From Treponema_I sp045599005 (GTDB taxonomy: Bacteria; Spirochaetota; Spirochaetia; Treponematales; Treponemataceae), in the NCBI GenBank assembly GCA_045599005.1, contig JAZRVF010000012.1:129634-193633 (forward strand): a stretch of DNA of 64,000 nucleotides, given 5' to 3'. The notes under the pieces were generated by a model. That model saw only the letters and a list, made by a program, of their open reading frames with translations, made no database searches and was not told the DNA's origin. Shown here piece by piece: positions 36,377 through 46,064 of this stretch (position 1 is its first letter; every line of letters starts with the position of its first letter). The position numbers and the translations under genes were made by a program.

Positions 36377-37233
36377 AATGTGTCCGGGTCTGCGCATTCA
36401 TAGTAAAAAGCCGTAAGCGCAAAAATCAGAAAAATGAAGGAAAGATACAGACTTAGTGAGTATCCCATGGTACACAAGGAGGCAAAAGTTCCGCTGAATC
36501 CCGAAGAAACAAGGGACAGCAGGAACAGACCTGCGGTACAGGCAAGAGGAATCATGGCTACGCGCAGACAGAAGCAGAAAAGTTTCCATTTGCGGCCTTT
36601 CAGAAGGTGCCGGCTTTTTCTGAGCACATCCCTCCAGGGAAGTTCAGGTTCATGGTAAAGAATAAAAAAAGCAAAGGAATAGCGGAACAGAACGAAAAAC
36701 AGGATGACCGCATTTCCAATGAAAGAAAAGGGAATCAGTTTCATAAGTGCGTCCATGACCGCAACAATCGGAATCATCTCCGGATTGGCTTCCAGTGTTG
36801 CCATAATGCCTTCAACAAAAGCTTCATTTGTATAAACGTAAATCAATATCGGAGAGACACTGATAATGGAAGAAAGAATGCACAGAAGCCCGACAAGAGC
36901 CGCACATACCAGCAGCCTTTTTGAATCCCTTGTGAAACCCCAGAACAGATGACCGAGAACCGCAACCTCATTGCGGTAGAAACGACCCACCAGCACTGAA
37001 AAGCCGTAAAGCAGATAAACTGTCACCACAACAGATGCGGCGGCAAGCAGGAGAGCGATTGCCGATCCGATGAAACCTGTACCGCCAAGGGAAAAAATCA
37101 CTATGGGCAGAACAAGAATTCCACTTACAACACGTGAAACAATCATCATCACAACAAGAGAAACTGCAATTCTGTTGAAATTCTCTTTGATCACATCATT
37201 GATTTTTGCTATGAGCTCTGTTTTTGAAACCAT
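36340..37233 (-). CDS. Polytopic membrane protein (DUF975-like)
   Basis: A 297-residue protein with about six membrane segments and a cytoplasmic SRHLLKGRKWKLFCF motif resembling DUF975 proteins. No catalytic residues are visible and no function is known. The ATG directly follows the TAA of the EAL gene (TAAATG) and the next gene starts inside this one, so it is the middle gene of an EAL > membrane protein > YigZ operon. Confidence 0.7.
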   Translation of the reverse strand: MVSKTELIAKINDVIKENFNRIAVSLVVMMIVSRVVSGILVLPIVIFSLGGTGFIGSAIALLLAAASVVVTVYLLYGFSVLVGRFYRNEVAVLGHLFWGFTRDSKRLLVCAALVGLLCILSSIISVSPILIYVYTNEAFVEGIMATLEANPEMIPIVAVMDALMKLIPFSFIGNAVILFFVLFRYSFAFFILYHEPELPWRDVLRKSRHLLKGRKWKLFCFCLRVAMIPLACTAGLFLLSLVSSGFSGTFASLCTMGYSLSLYLSFIFLIFALTAFYYECADPDTLCLSSPEALQLN

Positions 37234-39441
37234 TTATATTTCTTCCAGTTCTTCAATGTCCTCTACAGCATCAAGTTCCAGAATCTCCTCGTCCCCGACC
37301 ACAGCCAGTTCTGAGACTCTGTCCTTTTCGGCAAACTCTTCATCAATCATCTCAGGCGAAATATCTATCACCATCTCAGAATCATCAGGAAAAATCTCTT
37401 CTATTCCTGCCCCGCCATTGTCAGAATCCGTCTCAGACCCCACAGAAGTCTGGATCACATTACCGTCATCGTCAACACTTTCAAGTTCATCAAGATACAT
37501 GTCTTCGGAAAGCTGAAGTTCATACTGTTCCTTAAGAAGATTCAGGAAGCGTTTCTGGGGAAGCGGCTTGGAATAGTAATATCCCTGCAGAAGATCACAG
37601 TTAAGTTTGGTCAGCATTTCAGCCATCTCTTTGTTCTCAACGCCTTCCGCAACAATTTTCTTGTTCAGTTTGCGCATCATCTCAACAGAGGATGAAAGAA
37701 CAACTTTCGCAGTAAGATCATTCATTGCTGACCACACAATGTCTTTGTCAATCTTTACCACCGAGAAGGGAAGATGCACGATATAATTGATGTTAGCGTA
37801 ACCGCTTCCATAATCATCAAGAGCAAAGGAGAAACCGGCATCAGAAAGTTCCTGCATGTTGATAAGAAGCATATCCGGTGAGTGAGCCGCAGCTGTCTCT
37901 GTGATCTCAAGAGAAATATATTCGGGAGAGATTCCGTAGTTTTTGGCAGTCTCAATAAGATCTCCGGCAAGTTTTATCTGCATGCACTGTGCCATTGAAA
38001 GATTTATGTCGATTACATCAACACCATATTTGATTATGTCCGTAGTGGAGATAAAACGGCATACATTCTCATAGACATACTGACCGAGACGGAGAATCTG
38101 GCCGTTCCGTTCCGCAATGGGAACAAATTCTTCAGGAGGCACGAAAATGCCGTTCTCATCACGCATCCTGATAAGCGCCTCAGCTCCCACAATCCTGTTT
38201 TTATGGGTTGAGAAAAGCGGCTGATAATAAACATCGATGCGGTCTTCGTAAATGGCGGATTTAATAAGTTTGTCCAGACGATCAATGTGCTGTTTAGTCG
38301 CAATATCAATGTCACGGCCGTTGAGCAGTTTGTGGGCGGAATAGCGCATGTCAGTGGCGACAGTTCCAATAATTTCTTCAATTTTCTCAGGCGAATCAGC
38401 TTCGTCCGAACAGCGGATGATACACTGGCGCACAAAAAGCTTTGCATCGTTTGAATGGTCTTTCCAGTTGTCTTCAAAGCGTTCCGCAATCTGATTCACG
38501 GTTTCCTTCAGTTTGTCTTCATCGGTGCAGAGTGTCCAGATGCAGAAGACACCCGGGCGGTCATAGTAGACGCTGCCTTTAAGCGGAAGCTGTTTCAGGA
38601 ACCGTCCGATATTCTGGAGGATGAAGTTCATTCCGTCCACACCGAATGCAGAACTGAAAAACTGGAAATCATCAATAAACACCACAATCAGCGAGAAAGG
38701 CATTTTCCGTGCGTAGGTTCTGGAAACCATTATCTCGAAGGAAGTATGGTTCAGGAAACCTGTGTCATTATCAAGCACTTCCTCAGGACGCTGAAGTGAG
38801 ATAAAAATCAGCAGAAGACCGATTGCAACACTGAAATTCTGGATCAGCACCAGTGGATAAATCGCCTGGAAAACAACACCGGCCAGTGTGAAGAGGACAA
38901 AACTTACTGTCAGCACTTTTTTCTGCCGCGGAACATGGGTACCCATCGTAAAGATTACGATGCATCCAAGGATACTGTGGAACAGGATAAGCAAATACAT
39001 GACCCACACACCGATTCCGCGCACATAGATACCATCTTCAGAATAGGAGAAAACCGTGCCCCAGAAAGGAGAGACGGCAATCATCGTAAGATCTGCAAGA
39101 TAGGGACCGAAAACCAGTGCCTGGAAAAAAGGCCTTTTTATCCGCTTCAGTTTTCCGCAGATTCCAAGACAATACAGCACGAAGAACATGGAGATTGAAC
39201 AGCCGAACACGAAATACAGAATCGTCACCACGTACTGGACCGAAAGTGGATACTGGAAAGGATGAATGTTGAAAACCGCAGAAAGCATGTCGGTCACGGC
39301 GCTTCCAAGAACAGACAGACAGATGGCAATGAAAAGTGTGTTCTTTGTCTCCGGCCTTTTGCGGTGGAGCACTGAAATAAAAAGAATCACAGCGAGAATA
39401 AGGATTGCAGATATGTCGTATTGGAATTCGTAGTCGACCAT
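37234..39441 (-). CDS. Membrane protein with degenerate GGDEF and active-type EAL domain
   Basis: A 735-residue c-di-GMP phosphodiesterase candidate. About seven to eight N-terminal membrane segments (residues 8-215) form a sensor, followed by a GGDEF-like domain lacking the GGDEF motif (about 227-377), an EAL domain (about 387-640) and an acidic Glu/Asp-rich tail (about 660-735). The EAL motifs EALIRM, NLSMAQ, EITETAA, LDDYGSGYANINYI, VKIDKDIV, AEGVEN and LQGYYYSKPLP are intact, so hydrolysis of c-di-GMP is expected. The ATG at 39441 was chosen since TATAAT lies 7 nt upstream; ATG at 39462 would be inside this promoter. Confidence 0.88.
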   Translation of the reverse strand: MVDYEFQYDISAILILAVILFISVLHRKRPETKNTLFIAICLSVLGSAVTDMLSAVFNIHPFQYPLSVQYVVTILYFVFGCSISMFFVLYCLGICGKLKRIKRPFFQALVFGPYLADLTMIAVSPFWGTVFSYSEDGIYVRGIGVWVMYLLILFHSILGCIVIFTMGTHVPRQKKVLTVSFVLFTLAGVVFQAIYPLVLIQNFSVAIGLLLIFISLQRPEEVLDNDTGFLNHTSFEIMVSRTYARKMPFSLIVVFIDDFQFFSSAFGVDGMNFILQNIGRFLKQLPLKGSVYYDRPGVFCIWTLCTDEDKLKETVNQIAERFEDNWKDHSNDAKLFVRQCIIRCSDEADSPEKIEEIIGTVATDMRYSAHKLLNGRDIDIATKQHIDRLDKLIKSAIYEDRIDVYYQPLFSTHKNRIVGAEALIRMRDENGIFVPPEEFVPIAERNGQILRLGQYVYENVCRFISTTDIIKYGVDVIDINLSMAQCMQIKLAGDLIETAKNYGISPEYISLEITETAAAHSPDMLLINMQELSDAGFSFALDDYGSGYANINYIVHLPFSVVKIDKDIVWSAMNDLTAKVVLSSSVEMMRKLNKKIVAEGVENKEMAEMLTKLNCDLLQGYYYSKPLPQKRFLNLLKEQYELQLSEDMYLDELESVDDDGNVIQTSVGSETDSDNGGAGIEEIFPDDSEMVIDISPEMIDEEFAEKDRVSELAVVGDEEILELDAVEDIEELEEI

Positions 39442-39448
39442 GTTTCCG

Positions 39449-39493
39449 ATTATAAAACCATTCATTGAAAAATTCAATTTTATACAGCAAAAT
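39449..39493. promoter_or_regulatory. Divergent back-to-back promoters, both likely leaderless
   Basis: Minus strand for the EAL gene: TTGAAT (39477-39472), 17 bp, TATAAT (39454-39449), 7 nt, ATG. Plus strand for apeB: TTGAAA (39465-39470), 17 bp, CAAAAT (39488-39493), 6 nt, ATG. The -35 boxes are 1 bp apart, so the polymerases would compete. Confidence 0.6.
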
Positions 39494-39499
39494 ACAGAC

Positions 39500-40825
39500 A
39501 TGAAAACTATAAATGATTCAGCAGCAGACGGACTTATCCGTTTTATTGAGAACAGTCCCACACAGTTCCACGCGGCAGACAGCGTGCGCAGAATTCTTCT
39601 GGAAAATGATTTTGAGGAACTCCGGGAGAATGATTCCTGGAGACTGGAAAAAGGCGGCCGGTATTTTCTGGTACGAAATGAGTCTGCGGTCATTGCCTTT
39701 AAAATCCCGGAAGATGACATAAGATGCTTTATGATCGGGGCAAGTCACAGCGATTCACCGTGCTTCAAGATAAAAGAGAATCCGGAGATGAGCACCGAAC
39801 AGGGTGCCTATGTGAAACTGAATGTGGAAGGTTACGGCGGGATGCTCATGGCGCCATGGTTTGACAGACCTCTTTCTGTTGCGGGAAGAATCTGTCTGTG
39901 GAAAGGGAACCGGCTCGAGACAAAGCTTGTGAATATTGACCGTGACCTTATGATGATTCCGAGTCTCGCCATACACATGGACAGAAGTGCCAATGAAGGA
40001 CACCCGCTAAACGTGCAGACAGAGATGCTTCCCATTCTTGGAAGCGGGATCTCAAAAGGCGGATTCATGGAACTGGTTGCTGAGAATGCAGGAGTTTCTG
40101 CGGAAGAGATTGCTTCTGCTGACCTGTTCCTGTACTGCCGCAGCACTGCTTCAGTCTGGGGCGCAGACAGTGAGTTCTTTTCCGCACCCCGGCTTGATGA
40201 CCTTCAGTGCGCTTACACTGTTCTAAAGGGATTTGTCGGAGCCCCGCAGACCCGGAACAGTGTCCCGGTCTATGCCCTTTTTGACAACGAGGAAGTCGGC
40301 AGCGGCACAAAACAGGGCGCCTGCTCTGATTTCCTGAGAAACACACTGCAGCGCATCGTGAGCAGCACCGGCGGTGACACTTCGGATTACTGCAGGATCA
40401 CGGCGGACAGTTTCATGGTGTCTGCGGACAATGCCCATGCAGTACATCCCAATCATGGGGACAAAGCCTGCCCTACCAACAGACCTGTTATGAACGGCGG
40501 AATCGTTGTGAAGCACAATGCGGCGCAGAAATACACGACAGACGCAGTTTCCGCCGCCGTGTTCAAGGCAATCTGCAGAAAAGCAGGAGTACCGGTACAG
40601 GATTACTTCAACCGCTCTGACATTCCCGGCGGATCCACACTGGGACACCTTTCCAACGCACAGGTTTCTCTCAACACTGTGGACATCGGGCTTGCACAGC
40701 TGGCGATGCATTCACCCTATGAGACCGCCGGAGTTAAGGACACTGCCTGCATGATAAAAGCAATGGAAGTGTTCTTCGCCTCATGTTTTACCGGCTGCGG
40801 CGGCGGTGACTGGGAACTTCGCTGA
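39500..40825 (+). CDS. apeB: M18-family aspartyl aminopeptidase
   Basis: A 441-residue zinc aminopeptidase that removes N-terminal acidic residues. Signs: FIENSPTQFHA at the N-terminus, GASHSDSPCFKIK (metal His/Asp), FDNEEVGSGTKQGA (catalytic Glu), MVSADNAHAVHPNHGDK and the C-terminal GGSTLGHLSNAQVSLNTVDIG with HSPYETAG. No Shine-Dalgarno sequence; see the divergent promoters. Downstream the cyclase gene converges with a gap of 9 nt, without a visible terminator. Confidence 0.93.
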   Translation: MKTINDSAADGLIRFIENSPTQFHAADSVRRILLENDFEELRENDSWRLEKGGRYFLVRNESAVIAFKIPEDDIRCFMIGASHSDSPCFKIKENPEMSTEQGAYVKLNVEGYGGMLMAPWFDRPLSVAGRICLWKGNRLETKLVNIDRDLMMIPSLAIHMDRSANEGHPLNVQTEMLPILGSGISKGGFMELVAENAGVSAEEIASADLFLYCRSTASVWGADSEFFSAPRLDDLQCAYTVLKGFVGAPQTRNSVPVYALFDNEEVGSGTKQGACSDFLRNTLQRIVSSTGGDTSDYCRITADSFMVSADNAHAVHPNHGDKACPTNRPVMNGGIVVKHNAAQKYTTDAVSAAVFKAICRKAGVPVQDYFNRSDIPGGSTLGHLSNAQVSLNTVDIGLAQLAMHSPYETAGVKDTACMIKAMEVFFASCFTGCGGGDWELR

Positions 40826-40834
40826 AACATCCTT

Positions 40835-42931
40835 TTACTTACTGTCCGCCACCCAGATACCCTGACGCCCGTTGACATATGCGCCGGACTGGATCAGAGA
40901 GCGGCACTTCAGGGCGTATTTCGCGGCGGGCGGATCATCTTTGATGGCGGCAAAGACTTTTTCCGCATCTGCCGTCATTCCTCTGTAGAAAAGCTGAAGA
41001 CCGGCATCAAATGCGCGTAGTGTCTCCTGCCTTGCCGCAGCAGTCTCAGGAGTCATCGGTTCAAAAACCCGGACAGCTTCTGTCTTTCCAGCCACAATCA
41101 CGTTGCCAAGTTCGCGGAAACAGAGGCTGCACCCGCACTCCAGAGCCTGTGTCTTTGTCGCCTCACTGCATAAGATATAGGTTCCGAACTGTTTGTTCAG
41201 GCCTTCAAGACGGGAGGCAAGATTCACATTGTCACCGAACATGGTGTAGTCAAAACGGTGCTGGCTGCCCATGTTCCCGACGACAGCATTTCCAGTGTTG
41301 ATTCCGATGCGTGTCCACATGGGACGGCCGGCTTTCTGCTCAAAGACGGGGGCCAGTTCCATCAGTTTCTCCTGACACTTCACAGCTGTCTCCAAGGCTA
41401 CGGCGCTGTGCCGCTCAACATCCAGCGGGGCATTCCAGAAAGCAACGATCGCGTCACCTTCATATTTGTCGATTGTTCCGCCCTTCTCCATGATGATGTT
41501 GCTGAGCTCCGAAAGATAAAGGTTAAGAACTTCCGTAAGATCCTCAGGGCTGAGTTTCTCTCCCAGGGAGGTAAAATCCTGTACATCACTGAAAAAAATC
41601 GTTATGTTGCGGCGGGTCCCGCCAAGAGCAAGCTGTTCCGGATTCGCAATCAGCTGATTGATCACTTCTGGGCTAAGATACTGACGGAAGGCATTTTTTA
41701 TGAAACGTTTCTGTTTTCCTTCAACAAAATAATCTTTGATGGCATTGAACAGATAGGCAAAGATGAAACCTGCGGCAAGCGGAACAAAAAGGGCATCAAA
41801 GCGCAATACAAAAAGCAGCAGGTTCAAAGCCCACACAATCCCCAGACCGCCTGCAAAACAGATTATGGAACACACAACGGAACGGAAAAAAGTTTTCTGA
41901 CGGAGAGAAAAATATGAGATACGGGCACCAAGAAGACAGACTGCAAGAAGAATCAGATAGTTGAGCCATGATGGAACCGTGCGGATAAAGGAATCTGTAA
42001 GGAAATTGTCCAGTGCGGTGATTGAGACACCGGCACCGGGATAAACCTTGCTGACCGGTGTTGCGCAGATATCAAAAAGTCCGGGAGCATAATAGATCAC
42101 AAAAACGTGTGCACCTGCGAAACATTCCGGTCCTACGAATCTGTCTCCACCCGGGGCAAAGGGATCATCGGGAGACAGGGCACCGGGATTCTGAATTGAG
42201 TAAATGCTCCTGAGGACTTCATAGGCGCTGTAATGGATGTAATGATCAATGCTGCCCTTGAAATTCAGTTTCAGTGTACCGTCATCAAGAAATGGAAGTC
42301 CTTCCAGTCTGTCATACCGGGTCTCCCCTGCATCAGCAAGTACGGGAGCGAAGCCCATACTTATCAGTTCCATGCCACCCACATTGTCCACAACTCTGGT
42401 CCGCCGGATCACACCATCGGAATCTTTTACGCTGGTACTGTTTCCAAGATAGTCCACACTGTCTCTTATCACTTCCACAGGACGCAGAAGACGGGAAATG
42501 TCCGTCACATCATCCCAGTATTCTGCCATGAGGGACAGAGTGTTTCTGCCGGAGCGGAGACTTTCTGCAAAAGCATCGTCATCAGCCTGTCCGAAAGACG
42601 AGACTTCTGAGAAGAGAATATCCAGTGTGCAGGAAACGGCACCTGAAGAATCCAGATACTCATAGATCTTTCCGTAAGCGGAACGCGGCCATGGCCAGGA
42701 AACCCAGCCAAAGTCTTCCGCAGCATGATTTATGCTTTCCTGATCCACCATGATGAACACAATGTCATCACAGACAGATCTGTAAGGAAGCACTGCATTC
42801 ACGCGGGAATCATAGGATTTGCGTTCAAGATCCTCAAAAAGTCCTGCGGCATTAAGAAGTGCCACAAAAACAAAAACAGCAGCCCCCACAAAAAACGGGT
42901 TCAGTCCCGCAAGTTTTCCCGGAATCTTCAT
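40835..42931 (-). CDS. CHASE2-domain class III adenylate cyclase
   Basis: A 698-residue membrane cyclase. TM (about 12-30), an extracytoplasmic CHASE2 sensor (about 40-330, with KSYDSRVNAV, DDIVFIMVDQESI, WPWPRSAYGKI), three TM helices (about 330-410), and a cyclase domain (about 450-610) with FFSDVQDFTSL, GGTIDKYEGDAIVAFW and FGDNVNLASRLEGL. Both metal Asp residues, the adenine-selecting Lys and the Asn/Arg pair are present, so cAMP synthesis is likely. Its ATG overlaps the TGA of the M48 gene (ATGA). Unlike the cyclase at 23767, this one has the canonical lysine. Confidence 0.92.
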   Translation of the reverse strand: MKIPGKLAGLNPFFVGAAVFVFVALLNAAGLFEDLERKSYDSRVNAVLPYRSVCDDIVFIMVDQESINHAAEDFGWVSWPWPRSAYGKIYEYLDSSGAVSCTLDILFSEVSSFGQADDDAFAESLRSGRNTLSLMAEYWDDVTDISRLLRPVEVIRDSVDYLGNSTSVKDSDGVIRRTRVVDNVGGMELISMGFAPVLADAGETRYDRLEGLPFLDDGTLKLNFKGSIDHYIHYSAYEVLRSIYSIQNPGALSPDDPFAPGGDRFVGPECFAGAHVFVIYYAPGLFDICATPVSKVYPGAGVSITALDNFLTDSFIRTVPSWLNYLILLAVCLLGARISYFSLRQKTFFRSVVCSIICFAGGLGIVWALNLLLFVLRFDALFVPLAAGFIFAYLFNAIKDYFVEGKQKRFIKNAFRQYLSPEVINQLIANPEQLALGGTRRNITIFFSDVQDFTSLGEKLSPEDLTEVLNLYLSELSNIIMEKGGTIDKYEGDAIVAFWNAPLDVERHSAVALETAVKCQEKLMELAPVFEQKAGRPMWTRIGINTGNAVVGNMGSQHRFDYTMFGDNVNLASRLEGLNKQFGTYILCSEATKTQALECGCSLCFRELGNVIVAGKTEAVRVFEPMTPETAAARQETLRAFDAGLQLFYRGMTADAEKVFAAIKDDPPAAKYALKCRSLIQSGAYVNGRQGIWVADSK

Positions 42932-43908
42932 AGACAGGCCTTGACCGCATTGAACCGCATTGTACGCCGGTAATCAATTCCGTATTCCTCAAGTCTTTTG
43001 ATATCCTGGGCAAAGTAATTTCTTCTGGCTTTTGGAGAAGGATGTGTCCTGCCGATACCGGTCTTAGAGCCGCCCAGGCTTTTTTCAAGAGCCACGAGCA
43101 CATCCGGCATCGCATGGACACTGTAGCCGGCAGCCTCCAGAATCCGAAGAGCCTGTTCGTCGGCAAGATACTCAAGATTCTTTGAATAACCGCTGTTCAC
43201 CAGACTGTTCACGCTGTCACCCACAAGATCTGAGAAAGTGCTTTCCATCTGACGGATTGTGTCGCCTTCTATAAACTGCCAGACACCATCTTCCTTACCG
43301 GCAAGATCCACATAGTCCGCAAAAAGATTCACGCTCATCTTGCCAAGAGCCTTGAAAGCATTGGTTCTTCTGTCAGTCCGGATTGACTCGATCGGATGAT
43401 TCAGCAGGATGTGGGACAGTTCGTGGGCAATAACGGCAGCAAGCTGGTCCTCGTTCTCAATGCAGGACACAAAGCCCCGCGAAATCAGAATATGGCCTCC
43501 GCATGTCGCAAAGGCGTTTATCTCATCTGTATCAAGCACCGCAATGTGGTAGCCGTTCAGTTTCTCAGGCATTCCGTAACTGGAGACAAGAACCTGCAGG
43601 ACTTTATTCAGGTATGCATCAAGGACAGGATTCTCATAGAGAGGATAAGTCAGAAGAATTGACGCGGCCACACCCCGGCCGATGTAATATTCCTCTTCAA
43701 TGGTGAATTCCAGCATGGCCTGGTCAGACTGCTCAAGGGTCTCGTTCACGGACACATAGGATTCCTCGCTAATGAGTCCCACTGTGTAGGCAGCTTCCGC
43801 GGTTTCCTTTACAGCAAGATTCATTGTCTCACAGGAAGCAAAAAGCATGAGTGAACAGACGGAAAGCAAAACGGATTTAAGGAATGATCCTGATGAAGAT
43901 TTTCTCAT
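42928..43908 (-). CDS. M48-family metalloprotease lipoprotein
   Basis: A 326-residue lipoprotein (lipobox-like LMLFASC, Cys about 26) with a zinc peptidase domain: HELSH at residues 162-166 and the downstream EYLADEQAL glutamate ligand. It resembles BepA/LoiP-type periplasmic proteases that care for outer-membrane proteins. The ATG follows AGGAGGTTCAAG. It overlaps both neighbours by 4 nt (ATGA each time). Confidence 0.88.
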   Translation of the reverse strand: MRKSSSGSFLKSVLLSVCSLMLFASCETMNLAVKETAEAAYTVGLISEESYVSVNETLEQSDQAMLEFTIEEEYYIGRGVAASILLTYPLYENPVLDAYLNKVLQVLVSSYGMPEKLNGYHIAVLDTDEINAFATCGGHILISRGFVSCIENEDQLAAVIAHELSHILLNHPIESIRTDRRTNAFKALGKMSVNLFADYVDLAGKEDGVWQFIEGDTIRQMESTFSDLVGDSVNSLVNSGYSKNLEYLADEQALRILEAAGYSVHAMPDVLVALEKSLGGSKTGIGRTHPSPKARRNYFAQDIKRLEEYGIDYRRTMRFNAVKACL

Positions 43909-44354
43909 CTTGAACCTCCTTTCAGGCTGCCTTCTGCAATGAATGAATCCAGCTCGCCAAGATCCGTGACACGGCGCTCAATCCTATCAACCGCCGAAAA
44001 ATCCCCTTTTCCGGACTGTGAATAAAGATTCTCAACTTCCTCAGAAAACCCTTTTCCTGCAAGGGCGATCTCTTTTGCATCAGCGGAACTGGAAGTGGTG
44101 ATCTTCCGCTCCGTTACCTTTGAGACATTGATCCAGCCTTCCACGTCCTTTCCGCGCATCTGGACATGAAGCCAGCTGCCGTTCTCCTCAAGAACCACAA
44201 GCTCGGTTCCGTAACCGATTTTTGCGACTGAACGGCCATACCACTTATAACTTGAATAAAGATCCGCTTTTTTTTCCTTAAGAAACACATTCGGACGGGC
44301 AAAACAAAAAGCCCCGCAGATCAGCATCACTGCCATGAAAAATCTTTTTCTCAT
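43905..44354 (-). CDS. Secreted SH3-domain protein
   Basis: A 149-residue exported protein. Signal peptide (MRKRFFMAVMLICGAFCFA) then a bacterial SH3-like domain (about 20-80: ADLYSSYKWYGRSVAKIGYG, ELVVLEENGSWLHVQM, VEGWINVSKV) and a helical tail. Such domains often bind cell-wall peptides. The ATG at 44354 follows CCGGAGAAAAG; an ORF open to 44459 lacks such a site. First gene of the SH3 > M48 > CHASE2-cyclase operon. An inverted repeat AAGTGT...ACACTT (44385-44408 region) lies upstream. Confidence 0.82.
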   Translation of the reverse strand: MRKRFFMAVMLICGAFCFARPNVFLKEKKADLYSSYKWYGRSVAKIGYGTELVVLEENGSWLHVQMRGKDVEGWINVSKVTERKITTSSSADAKEIALAGKGFSEEVENLYSQSGKGDFSAVDRIERRVTDLGELDSFIAEGSLKGGSR

Positions 44355-44477
44355 CTTTTCTCCGGACCGCTCTGCGGCACATGAAGTGTATAACAGTGTA
44401 ACACTTTGCAGAAAAAAAACGAACACTTTCTTTTTCCGCAAAAACGTAAAAATCAGCACAATCAGCGAATTTTCTTA

Positions 44478-44505
44478 TTGTTTGATTGCAAATACAGTGT
44501 ACAAT
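44478..44505 (+). promoter_or_regulatory. Candidate promoter of the isomerase gene
   Basis: TTGTTT (44478-44483), 16-bp spacer, TACAAT (44500-44505); a leader of about 30 nt with GGGGGA before the ATG. Confidence 0.5.
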
Positions 44506-44540
44506 GTAAGAACACTCACTTTACCAAATGGGGGAAAAAA

Positions 44541-46037
44541 ATGCTCAAAAATATTCCTGACGTAAAACTCGGAATTATTGCTGTAAGTCGCGACTGCTTC
44601 ATCATTTCACTTTCAGAAAGCCGCCGTGCTGCAATTGTCAAAGCTTTCGGAAATGCCGCAAGCCTTTATGAATGCAAAGTAACCGTAGAAAACGAACTCG
44701 ACATGCTCAAAGCTGTTGAAGACGTAAAAAAAGCCGGTTGTAACGCACTGTGTGTGTTCCTGGGTAACTTCGGTCCCGAAACACCCGAGACACTTATCGC
44801 CAAAAACTTCGATGGTCCCGTTATGTATGCAGCTGCTGCAGAAGAAAGCGGAGACAGCCTCATCGACGGACGCGGTGATGCATACTGTGGTGTTCTCAAC
44901 TGCTCATACAACCTGGGTCTCCGCCACCTCAAGGCAGTCATCCCTGAATATCCCGTAGGATCAGCAGAAGAAGTTGCAAAGATGATGGAAGATTTCATCC
45001 CTGTTGCACGCGCACTGATCGGTCTTTCAAAACTCAAGGTAATCACATTCGGTCCCCGTCCCCAGGACTTCTTCGCATGTAACGCACCTATCAAGGGTCT
45101 GTATGACATCGGCGTAGAGATCCAGGAGAACTCAGAGCTTGACCTGCTGGTTGCCTACAAGGCACATGCAAACGATCCCCGCATTGACGACGTATGCAAA
45201 GAGATGGCAGCAGAACTGGGAGCAAAAGGAAACAAATGGCCTGACTTCCTGCCCCGCATGGCACAGTTTGAACTTACACTGCTCGACTGGGCAGAAAAGA
45301 ACAAAGGTGCACGCGAATACGTTGTTTTTGCAGACAAATGCTGGCCTGCATTCCCCGAAGCATTCGGTTTCGAGCCCTGCTATGTAAACAGCCGCCTCGC
45401 ATCAAAAGGCATTCCCGTTGCATGTGAAGTAGATATCTACGGTGCTCTCAGCGAATACATCGGAACATGTGTTACAGGCGCTCCTGTTACTCTGCTCGAC
45501 ATCAACAACACTGTTCCCGCAGATATGTGGGAAGCAGAAATCAAACCCAAATACGATTATAAACTCAATGACACATTCATGGGATTCCACTGCGGAAACA
45601 CACCTTTCTGCTGTCTGGCACCCTGCAGCGATCCTGCTGTAAAATATCAGCTGATCCAGCACCGCCTGCTTGAACCCAAAGGAAGTGAACCTGACTTTAC
45701 ACGCGGTACACTGGAAGGCGACATTGCAGCCGGAGACATCACATTCTTCAGAGTACATGCAAATGCAGACGGAAAACTGCAGGCATACGTTGCTCAGGGT
45801 GAAGTTCTCCCCGTTGCCACACGCTCATTCGGTGGTATCGGTATTTTTGCAATCAAGGAAATGGGCCGTTTCTACCGCCACGTCCTGATTTCAAAACGCT
45901 ATCCTCACCACGGAGCAGTTGCATTCGGTCACGTTGGAAAAGCACTGTACACAATCTTCCAGTATCTGGGAGTAGAAGACATTGCCTACAACAAACCCGC
46001 AGGCTGCCTCTATGCTGACGAGAATCCCTTTGCTTGA
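44541..46037 (+). CDS. L-fucose/L-arabinose isomerase-family protein
   Basis: A 498-residue cytoplasmic sugar isomerase of the FucI/AraA superfamily. Conserved stretches are NALCVFLGNFGPETPETLIA, FADKCWPAFPEAFGFEPCYV, VACEVDIYGALSEYIG and DTFMGFHCGNTPFC, with Glu/Asp/His candidates for the metal. It is shorter than E. coli FucI (about 590), so the substrate (fucose, arabinose or another aldose) is uncertain. The ATG at 44541 follows GGGGGAAAAAA; the frame is open upstream to 44406 but that part is intergenic. Codon use suggests high expression. Confidence 0.82.
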   Translation: MLKNIPDVKLGIIAVSRDCFIISLSESRRAAIVKAFGNAASLYECKVTVENELDMLKAVEDVKKAGCNALCVFLGNFGPETPETLIAKNFDGPVMYAAAAEESGDSLIDGRGDAYCGVLNCSYNLGLRHLKAVIPEYPVGSAEEVAKMMEDFIPVARALIGLSKLKVITFGPRPQDFFACNAPIKGLYDIGVEIQENSELDLLVAYKAHANDPRIDDVCKEMAAELGAKGNKWPDFLPRMAQFELTLLDWAEKNKGAREYVVFADKCWPAFPEAFGFEPCYVNSRLASKGIPVACEVDIYGALSEYIGTCVTGAPVTLLDINNTVPADMWEAEIKPKYDYKLNDTFMGFHCGNTPFCCLAPCSDPAVKYQLIQHRLLEPKGSEPDFTRGTLEGDIAAGDITFFRVHANADGKLQAYVAQGEVLPVATRSFGGIGIFAIKEMGRFYRHVLISKRYPHHGAVAFGHVGKALYTIFQYLGVEDIAYNKPAGCLYADENPFA

Positions 46038-46064
46038 TTCATTGAGCGAGTGATTCCCTGACGG

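Noticed and set aside
41258..41917. 219-residue open frame on the plus strand within the CHASE2 cyclase gene
   Set aside because: Antisense to conserved cyclase motifs; no ribosome-binding site or known domain.
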